Source: Arsenophonus sp046530735 (lineage in GTDB: Bacteria > Pseudomonadota > Gammaproteobacteria > Enterobacterales > Enterobacteriaceae). Taken from it: DNA of 64,000 bases. Made by a program: the position numbers and the translations under genes. Position 1 is the stretch's first letter. Every line of letters starts with the position of its first letter. Below, one piece after another: positions 44,573 through 53,598 of this stretch. Below the pieces are notes generated by a model. The model did not search any database. It saw nothing but the letters and a program-made list of their open reading frames with translations, and was not told the origin of the DNA. Location of the stretch: the NCBI GenBank assembly GCA_046530735.1, contig JBHEQV010000004.1, forward strand, positions 1-64,000, given 5' to 3'.

Positions 44573-45112
44573 ATTAAAGGCGGAAAAAGAATTCAAACAG
44601 CACGTCCGAATCGTATTAATATGGAGATTCGTGCTTCTGAAGTTCGTTTAACTGGTTTAGATGGCGAGCAGATTGGTATTATTAGCTTAAAAGAAGGTCT
44701 TGAAAAAGCCGAAGAAGCTGGTGTTGATTTAGTAGAAATCAGTCCAAATGCTGAGCCGCCAGTTTGCCGTATTATGGATTATGGCAAGTTCCTCTATGAA
44801 AAGAGTAAATCGCTAAAAGAACAAAAAAAGAAGCAAAAAGTTATTCAGGTAAAGGAAATTAAATTTCGACCTGGCACAGATGAAGGTGATTATCAGGTCA
44901 AGCTACGCAACCTGATTCGCTTTCTGGATGATGGCGATAAAGCTAAAATCACGTTACGATTTCGTGGTCGTGAGATGTCGCACCAACAGATTGGTATTGA
45001 TATGCTTAATCGTATCAAAAACGATTTGGATGAGATTTCAGTCGTCGAATCTTTTCCAAATAAGATCGAAGGCCGTCAGATGATTATGGTGCTTGCACCT
45101 AAAAAGAAATAG
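44573..45112 (+). CDS. infC: Translation initiation factor IF-3, AUU start
   Basis: Binds the 30S subunit, prevents premature joining of 50S and proofreads start codon selection. The proper start is the ATT at 44573, three bases after the thrS stop, with GAGGAATAAGG as ribosome-binding site. It gives KGGKRIQTARPNRIN, matching the E. coli N-terminus residue for residue apart from one change. An ATG at 44621 would lose 16 residues. Product of 179 residues (E. coli 180). The N-domain runs to about residue 80, then the lysine-rich linker (KEQKKKQKV), then the C-domain ending MIMVLAPKKK. The rare AUU start is the basis of IF-3 autoregulation in E. coli and is kept here. Confidence 0.97.
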   Translation: MKGGKRIQTARPNRINMEIRASEVRLTGLDGEQIGIISLKEGLEKAEEAGVDLVEISPNAEPPVCRIMDYGKFLYEKSKSLKEQKKKQKVIQVKEIKFRPGTDEGDYQVKLRNLIRFLDDGDKAKITLRFRGREMSHQQIGIDMLNRIKNDLDEISVVESFPNKIEGRQMIMVLAPKKK

Positions 45113-45200
45113 TTAGGCAATAAGTAATTAGTATTTTATCAAGTGTAGAACACTAATTCTCTGGCTAATTGTGATTAAGAATGCGCAGTGGATATTTAAG

Positions 45201-45398
45201 ATGCCAAAAATTAAAACAGTACGGAGTGCAGCAAAGCGTTTTAAAAAAACTGCTAGTGGTGGTTTTAAACGTAAGCATTCTAACCTTCGTCACATTCTGA
45301 CTAAAAAATTAACTAAGCGTAAGCGTCATTTACGACAAAAAACCATGGTTTCTAAAAGCGATCTGGCTTTGGTAATGGCTTGTTTACCATACGCATAA
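45201..45398 (+). CDS. rpmI: 50S ribosomal protein L35
   Basis: Small basic protein of the large ribosomal subunit. The start is placed at the ATG at 45201 (MPKIKTVRSAAKRFKKT), which gives 65 residues as in E. coli (65 with the initiator methionine). An upstream in-frame ATG at 45171 would add ten residues foreign to the family. It lies between infC and rplT, the standard cluster. In E. coli, L20 binds the infC-rpmI junction to repress rpmI and rplT; the 88-base infC-rpmI gap could hold such a site, but I have not shown it. Confidence 0.97.
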   Translation: MPKIKTVRSAAKRFKKTASGGFKRKHSNLRHILTKKLTKRKRHLRQKTMVSKSDLALVMACLPYA

Positions 45399-45455
45399 AT
45401 TTTAATTTTTAGTTTAAGATTATCGAATTTAATTCGAAGTGATAGGAGGTATTAT

Positions 45456-45812
45456 ATGGCTCGTGTAAAGCGCGGTGTAATAGCCCGCGAACGTCACAAA
45501 AAAATATTAAAACAAGCAAAAGGTTACGATGGTTCTCGTTCGCGTGTTTATCGTGTTGCTTTTCAAGCAGTAATTAAAGCCGGTCAATATGCTTACCGTG
45601 ATCGTCGTCAGCGTAAGCGTCAATTCCGTCAATTGTGGATCGCACGCATTAATGCTGCTGCTCGTAAAAATGGTTTATCTTATAGTCGTTTCATTAGTGG
45701 CTTGAAAAAATGTTCAATTGAAATTGACCGTAAAATCTTATCTGATATTGCTATTTTTGATGAAGTTACATTTGCAACGTTAGTTGAGAAAGCAAAGACC
45801 ATATTAGCTTAA
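45456..45812 (+). CDS. rplT: 50S ribosomal protein L20
   Basis: Assembly-initiating protein of the large subunit that binds 23S rRNA and, in E. coli, represses its own operon. Product of 118 residues, the same as E. coli, beginning MARVKRGVIARERHKKILKQ. AGGAGG lies six bases before the ATG, an optimal ribosome-binding site. It is followed by a strong hairpin at 45825-45851. Confidence 0.98.
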   Translation: MARVKRGVIARERHKKILKQAKGYDGSRSRVYRVAFQAVIKAGQYAYRDRRQRKRQFRQLWIARINAAARKNGLSYSRFISGLKKCSIEIDRKILSDIAIFDEVTFATLVEKAKTILA

Positions 45813-45824
45813 ATCAGTTAAATT

Positions 45825-45855
45825 AAGGGGGCTTAGCGCTCTCCCCCCTTTCTAT
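45825..45855 (+). terminator. Hairpin terminator after rplT
   Basis: AAGGGGG and CCCCCTT form a seven-base-pair stem around an 11-12 base loop that contains AGCGCT. TTTCTATT follows. It stands out as one of the few GC-rich stretches in the window. It sits 13 bases after the rplT stop and would end or attenuate the thrS-rplT transcript before the phe leader. Confidence 0.75.
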
Positions 45856-45895
45856 TGTCGATGACAATTTTATGTATTAAAATAATAGGTATTTT

Positions 45896-45985
45896 ATGAA
45901 AAGTTGCTTAAAAGATGAAAATTGTTTTTTTATTTCTTTTTTTTATTTTAGCACCAAAAATTTGGGAGCTTCTCGCCTATTTTAG
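45896..45985 (+). CDS. pheM: Probable pheST leader peptide
   Basis: In E. coli the 14-residue PheM peptide (ending RFFFYFST) controls pheST by attenuation: ribosomes stall at its phenylalanine codons when charged tRNA-Phe is scarce. Here a 29-codon frame between rplT and pheS contains CFFISFFYFST, with five phenylalanine codons and a tyrosine, at residues 10-20. It is longer at both ends than E. coli PheM, because no stop follows the threonine and the ATG is further upstream. An alternative out-of-frame ATG at 45915 gives a different phenylalanine-rich peptide. Position and motif support the call; the exact start is uncertain. Confidence 0.6.
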   Translation: MKSCLKDENCFFISFFYFSTKNLGASRLF

Positions 45986-46009
45986 GAAAAGAAACAAAAA
46001 ACTGCGATA

Positions 46010-46035
46010 AGCCTGCAAATGGAGGCTCTTTGTTA
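46010..46035 (+). promoter_or_regulatory. Possible pheST attenuator hairpin
   Basis: AGCCT (46010-46014) and AGGCT (46023-46027) form a perfect five-base-pair stem with an eight-base loop, followed by CTTTGTT. It lies between the phenylalanine-rich leader frame and pheS, where the E. coli attenuator is. The stem is short and the T run is interrupted, so termination would be weak. Confidence 0.4.
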
Positions 46036-46100
46036 CTAATTATTAAAAATTTTACATTTAATAATGATTAGGCCAAAATTGTCGTAAAAAAGAGGAAACA

Positions 46101-47084
46101 ATGCTACAACTCGTCGAGTTAGCTGCGAAGGCAAAAACAGCCATAGAAAAAGCTAAAGATGTTGCTGAGTTAGATTTAGTCCGTGTTAAATTTTTAGGTA
46201 AAAAAAGCCATTTAACACTACAAATGTTAACGTTGCGTGATTTACCTGCAGAAGAGCGCCCAGCAGCAGGAGAAGTTATTAATAAAGCAAAACAAGAAGT
46301 TCAGAATTTATTAAATATGCGAAAAAAGCAATTAGAAAATGCACTATTAAATGTTCAATTAGCGACGGAAAAAATAGATATTTCATTGCCAGGTCGCCAA
46401 ATCGAATATGGCAGTCTTCATCCAGTAACTCGTACTATTGAACGAATTGAAGAATTCTTTGATGAGCTTGGGTTTTCTGTTGTTTCTGGACCTGAAATAG
46501 AGGATGATTATCATAATTTTGATGCTTTAAATATTCCTGCTCACCATCCAGCACGTGCTTCACATGATACTTTTTGGGTTGATGCTACTCATCTGTTGCG
46601 CACTCAAACTTCTGGTATGCAAATTCGTACCATGAAAAGTAAACGACCACCGATTCGTATCGTTTCCCCTGGTCGCGTGTATAGAAATGATTATGATAAA
46701 ACTCATACTCCAATGTTCCATCAGATAGAAGGTTTAATTATTGATCAAAACATTAGTTTTGCTAATTTAAAAGGTACACTACATGACTTTTTAAATCATT
46801 TTTTTGAAGAAAAAACCTGTGTTCGTTTCCGGCCATCGTATTTTCCATTCACTGAACCTTCAGCTGAAGTTGAAGTGATGGATAAAAATGGTAAGTGGTT
46901 AGAAGTATTAGGTTGCGGGATGGTACATCTAAATGTATTACGTAATGTTGGTATTGATCCAGATATATATTCTGGTTTTGCCTTTGGCATTGGAATAGAG
47001 CGTTTAACGATGTTACGTTATGGCGTGACAGATTTACGCGTTTTTTTTGAAAATGATCTTCGTTTTCTTAAGCAATTTAGATAA
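46101..47084 (+). CDS. pheS: Phenylalanyl-tRNA synthetase alpha subunit
   Basis: Catalytic subunit of the alpha2-beta2 enzyme that charges tRNA-Phe. Product of 327 residues, the E. coli length. An N-terminal coiled coil (about residues 1-90) binds tRNA. The class II core shows HPVTRTIERIEEFF, the phenylalanine-pocket segment FRPSYFPFTEPSAEV, and motif 3 in GIGIERLTMLRYG. GAGGAAACA before the ATG is a good ribosome-binding site. pheT follows after 14 bases. Confidence 0.98.
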   Translation: MLQLVELAAKAKTAIEKAKDVAELDLVRVKFLGKKSHLTLQMLTLRDLPAEERPAAGEVINKAKQEVQNLLNMRKKQLENALLNVQLATEKIDISLPGRQIEYGSLHPVTRTIERIEEFFDELGFSVVSGPEIEDDYHNFDALNIPAHHPARASHDTFWVDATHLLRTQTSGMQIRTMKSKRPPIRIVSPGRVYRNDYDKTHTPMFHQIEGLIIDQNISFANLKGTLHDFLNHFFEEKTCVRFRPSYFPFTEPSAEVEVMDKNGKWLEVLGCGMVHLNVLRNVGIDPDIYSGFAFGIGIERLTMLRYGVTDLRVFFENDLRFLKQFR

Positions 47085-47098
47085 AACAAAATTTTCAT

Positions 47099-49486
47099 AT
47101 GAAAATAAGTGAATTTTGGTTACGTGAATGGGTGAATCCAGCAATAAGCAGTGAAGCCTTATCAGAGCAAATGACAATGGCTGGTTTGGAAATTAATGAT
47201 GTTAAACCTGTCGCCGGTCAATTCCAAGGTGTGGTAGTTGGTGAAATTGTTGAATGTGTTCAGCATCCTAAAACAGATAAATTGTGGATAACAAAGGTCA
47301 ATATTGGCACTGAGCAATTACTTAATATTGTATGTGGAGCACTAAATTGCCGTAAAAGATTAAAAGTTGCTGTAGCAATAGTTGGCGCAGTTTTACCTGA
47401 TAATTTTAAAATAAAAGCGATAAAACTCCACAATGAACTTTCTGAAGGTATGCTTTGTTCTTATTCTGAACTTGCTATTTCTGATAACCATATTGGTATT
47501 ATTGAGCTACCACGTGAGGCACCTATTGGTATCGATATTCGTAACTACTTGCAACTTGATGACCATATTTTTGAAGTAAGTTTGACTCCGAATCGTGTTG
47601 ATTGTTTAAGTATTTTAGGTATCGCTCGCGATATTGCGGCTATCAATAACCTAGAATTAAATATGGTAAAGATTGAACCAGTTAAAGGCACTGATGCTAC
47701 TATTTTTCCTATTCTTGTGGAAGCACCAATGGCATGTCCTCGATTTTTAGGACGAGTAATAAAAGGTGTTAATGTTAATGTGCAAACCCCTAGCTGGATG
47801 AGAGAAAAATTATGTCGAGTTGGCATCCGTGCTATTAATCCTGTAGTTGATATTACTAATTTTGTATTGTTAGAGTTAGGTCAGCCGTTACATGCCTATG
47901 ATTTTGATCGCTTAAATGGAGCAATAATTGTTCGAATGGCAAAACAAAATGAGACATTAGTTTTGCTTGATGACAGAAAGGTAATTTTGCAGCAAGATAC
48001 TTTAATCATTGCTGATAAAAAAAATGCCTTAGGAATTGCCGGTATTTTTGGGGGTAAGCATTCCAGTATTAATAAAAATACCACTAATATTTTATTAGAA
48101 AGTGCTTTTTTCAATCCATTAGCAATTTCTGGCCGAGCACGTAATTATGGTCTTCATACTGAATCTTCACACCGTTTTGAGCGGGGTGTTGATCCTCAAC
48201 TACAGTATAAAGCCATGGAACGCACGACCAGATTAATAGTTGAAATTTGTGGTGGTGATGTTAAAAATATTATTGATGTTAGCCATAAACCAAGTTTACC
48301 AAGAGTGGTAAAAATAATCCTGACTCGAAAAAAACTAGATTCTTTGATTGGCCATAGTATTCCGGACATTAACGTTACTAATATCCTTCAACGCTTAGGT
48401 TGTCAAGTGATTGGTGAACAAGATAATTGGCAGGTAGTTGCTCCATCTTGGCGTTTTGATATACAAATTGAAGAAGATTTGATTGAAGAAGTAGCCCGTG
48501 TTTATGGGTATAATAATATACCTGACATGCCTTTACAAGCAGATCTAATCGTAAGCTCATGTTTTGAATCAATTCTGTCTTTAAAACGAGTGAAAACTTT
48601 ATTAATTGATCGTGATTATAATGAAGTGATTACCTATAGTTTTGTTGATCCTAAAATTCAGAAACTGCTGCATCCAAATTCTGATGCGATGATTTTGCCT
48701 AAACCTATTTCAGCTGAAATGTCAGTAATGCGTCTTTCTTTATTGTCAGGCTTACTGACTACAGTAATTTATAATAAAAATCGTCAACAAAATCGCATTC
48801 GACTATTTGAAACTGGCTTACGATTTGTGCCGGATGTAACGGCAGAACATGATATTAGGGAAGAATTGATGTTAGCAGGTGTGATTACTGGTAATCGCTA
48901 TGAAGAGCATTGGTCACAAGAAAAACGTGCTGTTGATTTTTTTGATATCAAAGGTGATGTTGAAGCAATACTGGCATTAACCGGAAAATTAGACAATGTT
49001 TTTTATAAAGCTCACTCTAATCCAGCATTTCATCCCGGACAAAGCGCTGAGATTTATCTGAATAATGATTATATTGGGTATATAGGTGTTATTCATCCTG
49101 AACTGGAAAACAAGCTAGATTTGAATGGTAGGACGTTTGTTTTTGAATTGCTGTGGGATGCCGTTGCAGAGCGTGCTATCCCTAAAGCAAATATGATTTC
49201 ACATTTCCCAGCCAACCGACGCGATATTTCTGTTGTAGTACCAGAAGAGGTAGCAATATCAGATGTATTAGATGAATGCAAGAAAATTGATATAAATCAT
49301 ATAGTTGGTATAAACTTATTTGACGTGTACTGTGGTAAAGATGTAGAAAAAGGTTATAAGAGCCTTGCTATTAGCTTAATCTTACAGGATATAAATCGTA
49401 CTCTGAAAGAAGAAGAGATTTCTGCAACTGTTGATAAATGTGTTGCTGCTTTAAAACGGCGATTTCAAGCCTCCTTGAGGGACTAA
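47099..49486 (+). CDS. pheT: Phenylalanyl-tRNA synthetase beta subunit
   Basis: Non-catalytic beta subunit that recognises tRNA and edits mischarged tyrosine. Product of 795 residues, the E. coli length. It begins MKISEFWLREWVNPAISSE. The EMAP-type tRNA-binding domain lies at about residues 40-150, the B3/B4 editing domain at about 210-390 (including ESSHRFERGVDP), B5 at about 400-475, the catalytic-like core after that, and the C-terminal ferredoxin-fold anticodon domain from about residue 700 (HFPANRRDISVVVPEEV). ihfA follows after four bases. No lesion is visible. Confidence 0.98.
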   Translation: MKISEFWLREWVNPAISSEALSEQMTMAGLEINDVKPVAGQFQGVVVGEIVECVQHPKTDKLWITKVNIGTEQLLNIVCGALNCRKRLKVAVAIVGAVLPDNFKIKAIKLHNELSEGMLCSYSELAISDNHIGIIELPREAPIGIDIRNYLQLDDHIFEVSLTPNRVDCLSILGIARDIAAINNLELNMVKIEPVKGTDATIFPILVEAPMACPRFLGRVIKGVNVNVQTPSWMREKLCRVGIRAINPVVDITNFVLLELGQPLHAYDFDRLNGAIIVRMAKQNETLVLLDDRKVILQQDTLIIADKKNALGIAGIFGGKHSSINKNTTNILLESAFFNPLAISGRARNYGLHTESSHRFERGVDPQLQYKAMERTTRLIVEICGGDVKNIIDVSHKPSLPRVVKIILTRKKLDSLIGHSIPDINVTNILQRLGCQVIGEQDNWQVVAPSWRFDIQIEEDLIEEVARVYGYNNIPDMPLQADLIVSSCFESILSLKRVKTLLIDRDYNEVITYSFVDPKIQKLLHPNSDAMILPKPISAEMSVMRLSLLSGLLTTVIYNKNRQQNRIRLFETGLRFVPDVTAEHDIREELMLAGVITGNRYEEHWSQEKRAVDFFDIKGDVEAILALTGKLDNVFYKAHSNPAFHPGQSAEIYLNNDYIGYIGVIHPELENKLDLNGRTFVFELLWDAVAERAIPKANMISHFPANRRDISVVVPEEVAISDVLDECKKIDINHIVGINLFDVYCGKDVEKGYKSLAISLILQDINRTLKEEEISATVDKCVAALKRRFQASLRD

Positions 49487-49490
49487 ACCT

Positions 49491-49787
49491 ATGGCGCTTA
49501 CAAAAGCTAAAATGTCAGAAAGTTTGTTCGAAAAACTGGGTATAAGTAAACATGATGCAAAAGACCTAGTTGAACTTTTCTTTGAAGAAGTTCGTCGTTC
49601 ATTAGAAAATGGGGAGAAGGTAAAACTATCAAGGTTTGGTAATTTTGATCTGCGTGATAAAAGTCAACGACCAGGTCGAAATCCAAAAACTGGAAAAGAT
49701 ATCCCCATTAGTGCTCGTCGAGTAGTAACTTTTCGACCAGGGCAAAAATTAAAAAGTCAGGTTGAAAAGATAAAGCTTCATAAATAA
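49491..49787 (+). CDS. ihfA: Integration host factor alpha subunit
   Basis: DNA-bending nucleoid protein that pairs with IhfB. Product of 98 residues (E. coli 99). It begins MALTKAKMSESLFEKLG. The DNA-intercalating arm RPGRNPKTGKDIPISARRVV is intact, including the proline that inserts between base pairs. One oddity is KLSRFGNFDL at residues 45-54: the glycine at position 48, nearly invariant in HU/IHF proteins (GFG), is arginine. Coupled to pheT (4-base gap; GAGGGACT upstream), as in E. coli. The btuCED genes that follow in E. coli are missing. Confidence 0.96.
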   Translation: MALTKAKMSESLFEKLGISKHDAKDLVELFFEEVRRSLENGEKVKLSRFGNFDLRDKSQRPGRNPKTGKDIPISARRVVTFRPGQKLKSQVEKIKLHK

Positions 49788-49801
49788 TGAATTTTTATAC
49801 T

Positions 49802-49830
49802 AAAAAGCTGTTTTAGCGGCTTTTTATTAT
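49802..49830 (+). terminator. Terminator after ihfA
   Basis: AAAAAGC and GCTTTTT form a seven-base-pair stem around a 10-base loop (TGTTTTAGCG), followed by ATTATC. It lies 14 bases after the ihfA stop, at the natural end of the pheST-ihfA transcript, and just before IS256 remnant 11. Confidence 0.8.
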
Positions 49831-49840
49831 CTAATTATAA

Positions 49841-51236
49841 AGTTATATTTGTTTTTGGTATATGACGTTTCCGAAATAATTCCATATCATCCTACTGATT
49901 GATTTTATGGCTGATTTCAACAATAGAGAGATGTAATGCCATGAAAAGTTTACCCTTATATGTATCCGCGAAATCAGATATTACCGGGTGGAATCCCCAT
50001 TGCATGAACTCATTCGTAATGGTTCCATACAGAGGTGGATAGGCATTTTGTTGAAACGGTGCTCGAAGGCATGGTTGCAAAAAGATTATGAACGCTGTTT
50101 TGTTAATGGGCAGCCATCCCCTAATTCGTAACGGTTATTTGTCGTTACGAGCTTAATATAGACGGGTATTGACGATGTTGAAATTAAAGTTTCTAAGGTT
50201 AAAAGATTGCAGCGGTAATGTGGAGTATACTTTAGCAGCTCGTTGCTATCGCTTTATCTGAAACGTGCAAAAGCGGAAAAGAATTGTTATTATTCTTGCA
50301 CCTGCAAGGAATCTTTACTGGTGATTTTATAAAGCTCTAAGTTTTCTCGATAAGAAAATACATGATCTCTCTGCGGTATTATCAGCAGAGAGAAACGGGA
50401 ATGACTTAAAGAGCATTAATAATGTGGTACTTGTCTGATTTAACCGATATCGTTAAATTTATTTTTGTACCGATATCACATATCGTTCTGTCAGTCAAGA
50501 TGATCATCTTTATCTACTGCTTATTAACGACTGGACTAGTCGTGGACATGACGAGCTCATTGCATTTGAAGAGTGTTATTGAAAGTTAGAAGCAAACTGG
50601 GCATAACTTTTCAATGGTTGACGAGTGTGTGACTTAACCGCATCTCCTAGAGTTCCTAGGGAAGACTCATACTTTTAGTTTTAGAATACAATGGAAAAAA
50701 TATTTCTAAACATGTAATACTAACGCCATTAGCCACACAAAACAGCTGATGTTCTAGCTTCGCTTCTCAAAAAGTATTCAACAGAAAGTTAAGTGTTAGT
50801 TGCAAGGAAAAAGAGCCCAATTCTGCCTAGTAGAGAGCGCGATACTGCTAATAAATCCACCATTGATGCTTTATTGGCAAGGGTTTTAGCAAATATTTTG
50901 CAGCGATGAAGAAGTTGGAGAAAGAGTGAGAAGAATAGCTGGCATTATACGACTTTCCGTTAGCATACTGGAGATCATAAGAACGCCGAATCTGATTGAA
51001 TTGGCTTTTACGACAGTGAAGCTACGAAGCTGATGCGCGAAGTAATGTGATTCGATAAAAACAACTCTTATGGTATTTAAGCTGTTCCAATCTGCTTAGA
51101 AAAGCTAGAATTGGCTAAGTGAATTTTGTCTGATAACATGTAATAGATAACGTCTAATTTAAGGATAGAGAACAAGATTCATGAAGAATTTTGTAGAACC
51201 TATCCTGACCAGGATACACCAGATTTTCTAATAATT
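49841..51236 (+). mobile_element. IS256-family remnant 11, near full length
   Basis: Plus-strand dead element of about 1.40 kb. The left terminus lies at 49841 (AGTTATATTTGTTTTTGGTATATGA) and the right terminus near 51236 (GATACACCAGATTTTCTAATAATT). The leader and N-terminal coding text (49985-50090) include TGCATGAACTCATTCGTAATGG, where the transposase start would be. It replaces the btu genes between ihfA and the arn-nlpC cluster. Confidence 0.86.
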
Positions 51237-51463
51237 CCTTTCTCATTAAAGAAAGGATTAGGATTCTTATTTTATTTTTTAAGTTGCTTAACTAATATAA
51301 AATTCTCTATAGCCAAGTAGAATTAACAAATTAATGTCTATCTATCCATCTGGATAGATCAAAGGACATCATCATGCTGATGTGTAGTATAAGCTATTTT
51401 ATGCTACTATAGAAAACTGATTTTTAAAAATATTAAATGATTTCTAATAGGTTAATCTCACAA

Positions 51464-52600
51464 ATGATTTTTCTTTATTTTTCTTGATCAGTAATAGGTG
51501 AGAAAGAAATTATGGTGGTTATAAATATATTACATTCTATGTAGATCATCATCACTTAGCCAAAAATCATCAACTTGAAGAAGACTTTTTCCATAAATTT
51601 TGTTGTTAGCATACAATTACTTTTTATTAGGAAAAATATCAGGTATGCATATAATGATTTTGGCCCTTTAGGAGTTGGTTCTGGATATGAAGTTCTTATT
51701 AAACATGGGTTTTAACCATTAATAATGTTATCTTATAAGACTCAAATCTAATCATAATTGATGTAGATATTAATACTTTAAGTTAGGCTGATCTCTTTTT
51801 AGAACGATATTACCTCTAAGATAATAGCGGTTATTCCGATATATTATCCCTTCTGCGCAAGGCGATCTTAACGTGTTACGTAAGATTGCACAAAGAAAAA
51901 ATATTGCATTGATCGAGGATCCGTATCATGCCGCAGGTACTCAGTATAAAAGTGAATGGATCTCTCAACAGGATACGACATTTCATTTCATGCGATTAAA
52001 ATACCACTTTCTCCGAGGAAGTGATCTTAGTCGCTACCGATAATGATGCCTTAGCCACATGTCTGATATGTTTAAATTTCATGGTTTAGGTGTAGATGGT
52101 TTCGATTGATAAATATTAGTTTGTAAATCACAGTCTGATATTGTTGAACCTGAGTTTAAATACATTTTCTTTGAGATTCCTGTGGCAATTGCAGTTGTTC
52201 AATTAAAAAAGTTAGCATAGATAAATAAACGTCATGCTGATCTTATTACCTATTATCGATAGGTTCAGGCCAATCTTCCGTTAAAAATGTTGAATGTGCT
52301 TGATTATCTGCATTTACATGCAGACCACATTTGTTATGGTTCAATAGATAAAGCTGACTGTGGTATTGACAGTGATAGTTTTATTGAATGCTTAAAAGAG
52401 AAGATATAGGTACAGGTCTTCATTTCCAAGCGGTGGTTTCCATACGCAAAATATTATAGATAACACTAGCCATCTTTATTCTCTATCTAATTTTGAATGG
52501 AACTCGAATGCCATATGTTCATTGCTACTATTCCCTGACATGCTTACTCAAGATATTGATCATGTTGTTCTTGCTATTAATGAAATTTTTTCGGAGTTGA
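51464..52600 (+). pseudogene. arnB: UDP-Ara4O aminotransferase remnant
   Basis: Frame-hopping translation reads IGEKEIMVVINILHSM (then a stop where Trp is expected), PKNHQLEEDFFHKFC, SGMHIMILALLGVGSGYEVL, then IALIEDPYHAAGTQYK, ISFHAIK, LKFHGLGVDGF, LHFQAV and SLLLFPDMLTQDIDHVV. All are in the order of E. coli ArnB. The PLP-lysine region FHAIK can still be read. Stops and indels are spread over the whole gene, so it is long dead. ArnB is the PLP enzyme that makes UDP-L-Ara4N. As first gene of the operon it precedes arnC directly. Confidence 0.92.
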
Positions 52601-52605
52601 GAATA

Positions 52606-53598
52606 GTGTCTTTTCAAAATAATTTTGAAGAAATAAAAAAAGTTTCTATTGTTATTCCTATTTATAATGAAGAGCAAAGCTTACCACAATTATTGGAAAG
52701 AACATTGGCTGCTTGTCAGAGATTGAAGCAACCATATGAATTAATTTTAGTTGATGATGGTAGTGCTGATAATTCCGTTAAATTTCTGATGGATGCTGTT
52801 GAAAATTCGGCAAATCATATTATCGTAGTAATTTTAAATCGTAACTATGGACAACACTCAGCTATTATGGCTGGGTTTAAACAAACAACCGGTGATCTTG
52901 TGATCACTCTGGATGCTGATTTGCAAAATCCACCTGAAGAAATTCCACATCTGGTACAGGTAGCTGAAGAAGGCTATGACGTAGTCGGTACCAGACGAAC
53001 GAATCGTCAAGATTCTTTGTTTCGTAAAACAGCGTCGAAAATCATTAATGTCATGGTTACTAAAGCAACAGGGCGAACAATGGGAGATTATGGCTGTATG
53101 TTGCGTGTTTATCGGCGTAATATTATTAATGCAATGTTACAGTGTCATGAACGTAGTACATTTATTCCCATTTTAGCAAATACATTTGCTAAAAGAACAA
53201 TTGAAATCGATGTTGCTCATGCAGAACGTGAGTTTGGTGATTCAAAATATAGCTTGATGAAACTAATAAATTTAATGTTTGATTTACTTACTTGCTTAAC
53301 CACTACTCAGTTACGTTTGTTGAGTATTATTGGTAGTTTTATTGCTGCAAGTGGATTTTTACTGACGGTTCTGTTAATTATTTTACGTCTTATTTTTGGT
53401 GCAGTGTGGGCGTTAGAGGGTGTTTTTACGTTGTTTGCCATTCTATTTATATTTATTGGTGCGCAATTTATTGCCATGGGATTACTCGGTAAATACATTA
53501 GAAGAATGTATAATGATATTCGTGTCCGCCCTCGTTACTTCATTCAAAAAATAGTTGGTGTTCATCAAGATACTAACGAAAATCAGGAAAAAAAATAA
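52606..53598 (+). CDS. arnC: Undecaprenyl-phosphate 4-deoxy-4-formamido-L-arabinose transferase
   Basis: Inner-membrane family 2 glycosyltransferase that moves formylated Ara4N from UDP to undecaprenyl phosphate. I place the start at the GTG at 52606, with CGGAG 9 bases upstream, giving 330 residues (E. coli 322). The frame stays open upstream to 52522 through the end of the arnB remnant, so a longer chimera with 28 ArnB residues is possible. Nucleotide-binding VSIVIPIYNEE at the N-terminus, DxD in LDADLQNPPEE, and two C-terminal membrane helices are all present. Its stop overlaps the next start (TAATG). Confidence 0.93.
   Translation: MSFQNNFEEIKKVSIVIPIYNEEQSLPQLLERTLAACQRLKQPYELILVDDGSADNSVKFLMDAVENSANHIIVVILNRNYGQHSAIMAGFKQTTGDLVITLDADLQNPPEEIPHLVQVAEEGYDVVGTRRTNRQDSLFRKTASKIINVMVTKATGRTMGDYGCMLRVYRRNIINAMLQCHERSTFIPILANTFAKRTIEIDVAHAEREFGDSKYSLMKLINLMFDLLTCLTTTQLRLLSIIGSFIAASGFLLTVLLIILRLIFGAVWALEGVFTLFAILFIFIGAQFIAMGLLGKYIRRMYNDIRVRPRYFIQKIVGVHQDTNENQEKK

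Noticed and set aside
44621..45112. ATG start for infC at 44621
   Set aside because: It would remove 16 conserved N-terminal residues; the ATT at 44573 has the ribosome-binding site and matches E. coli.
47545..48572. Minus-strand frames of 64-93 codons inside pheT
   Set aside because: They are antisense to a clearly intact gene.
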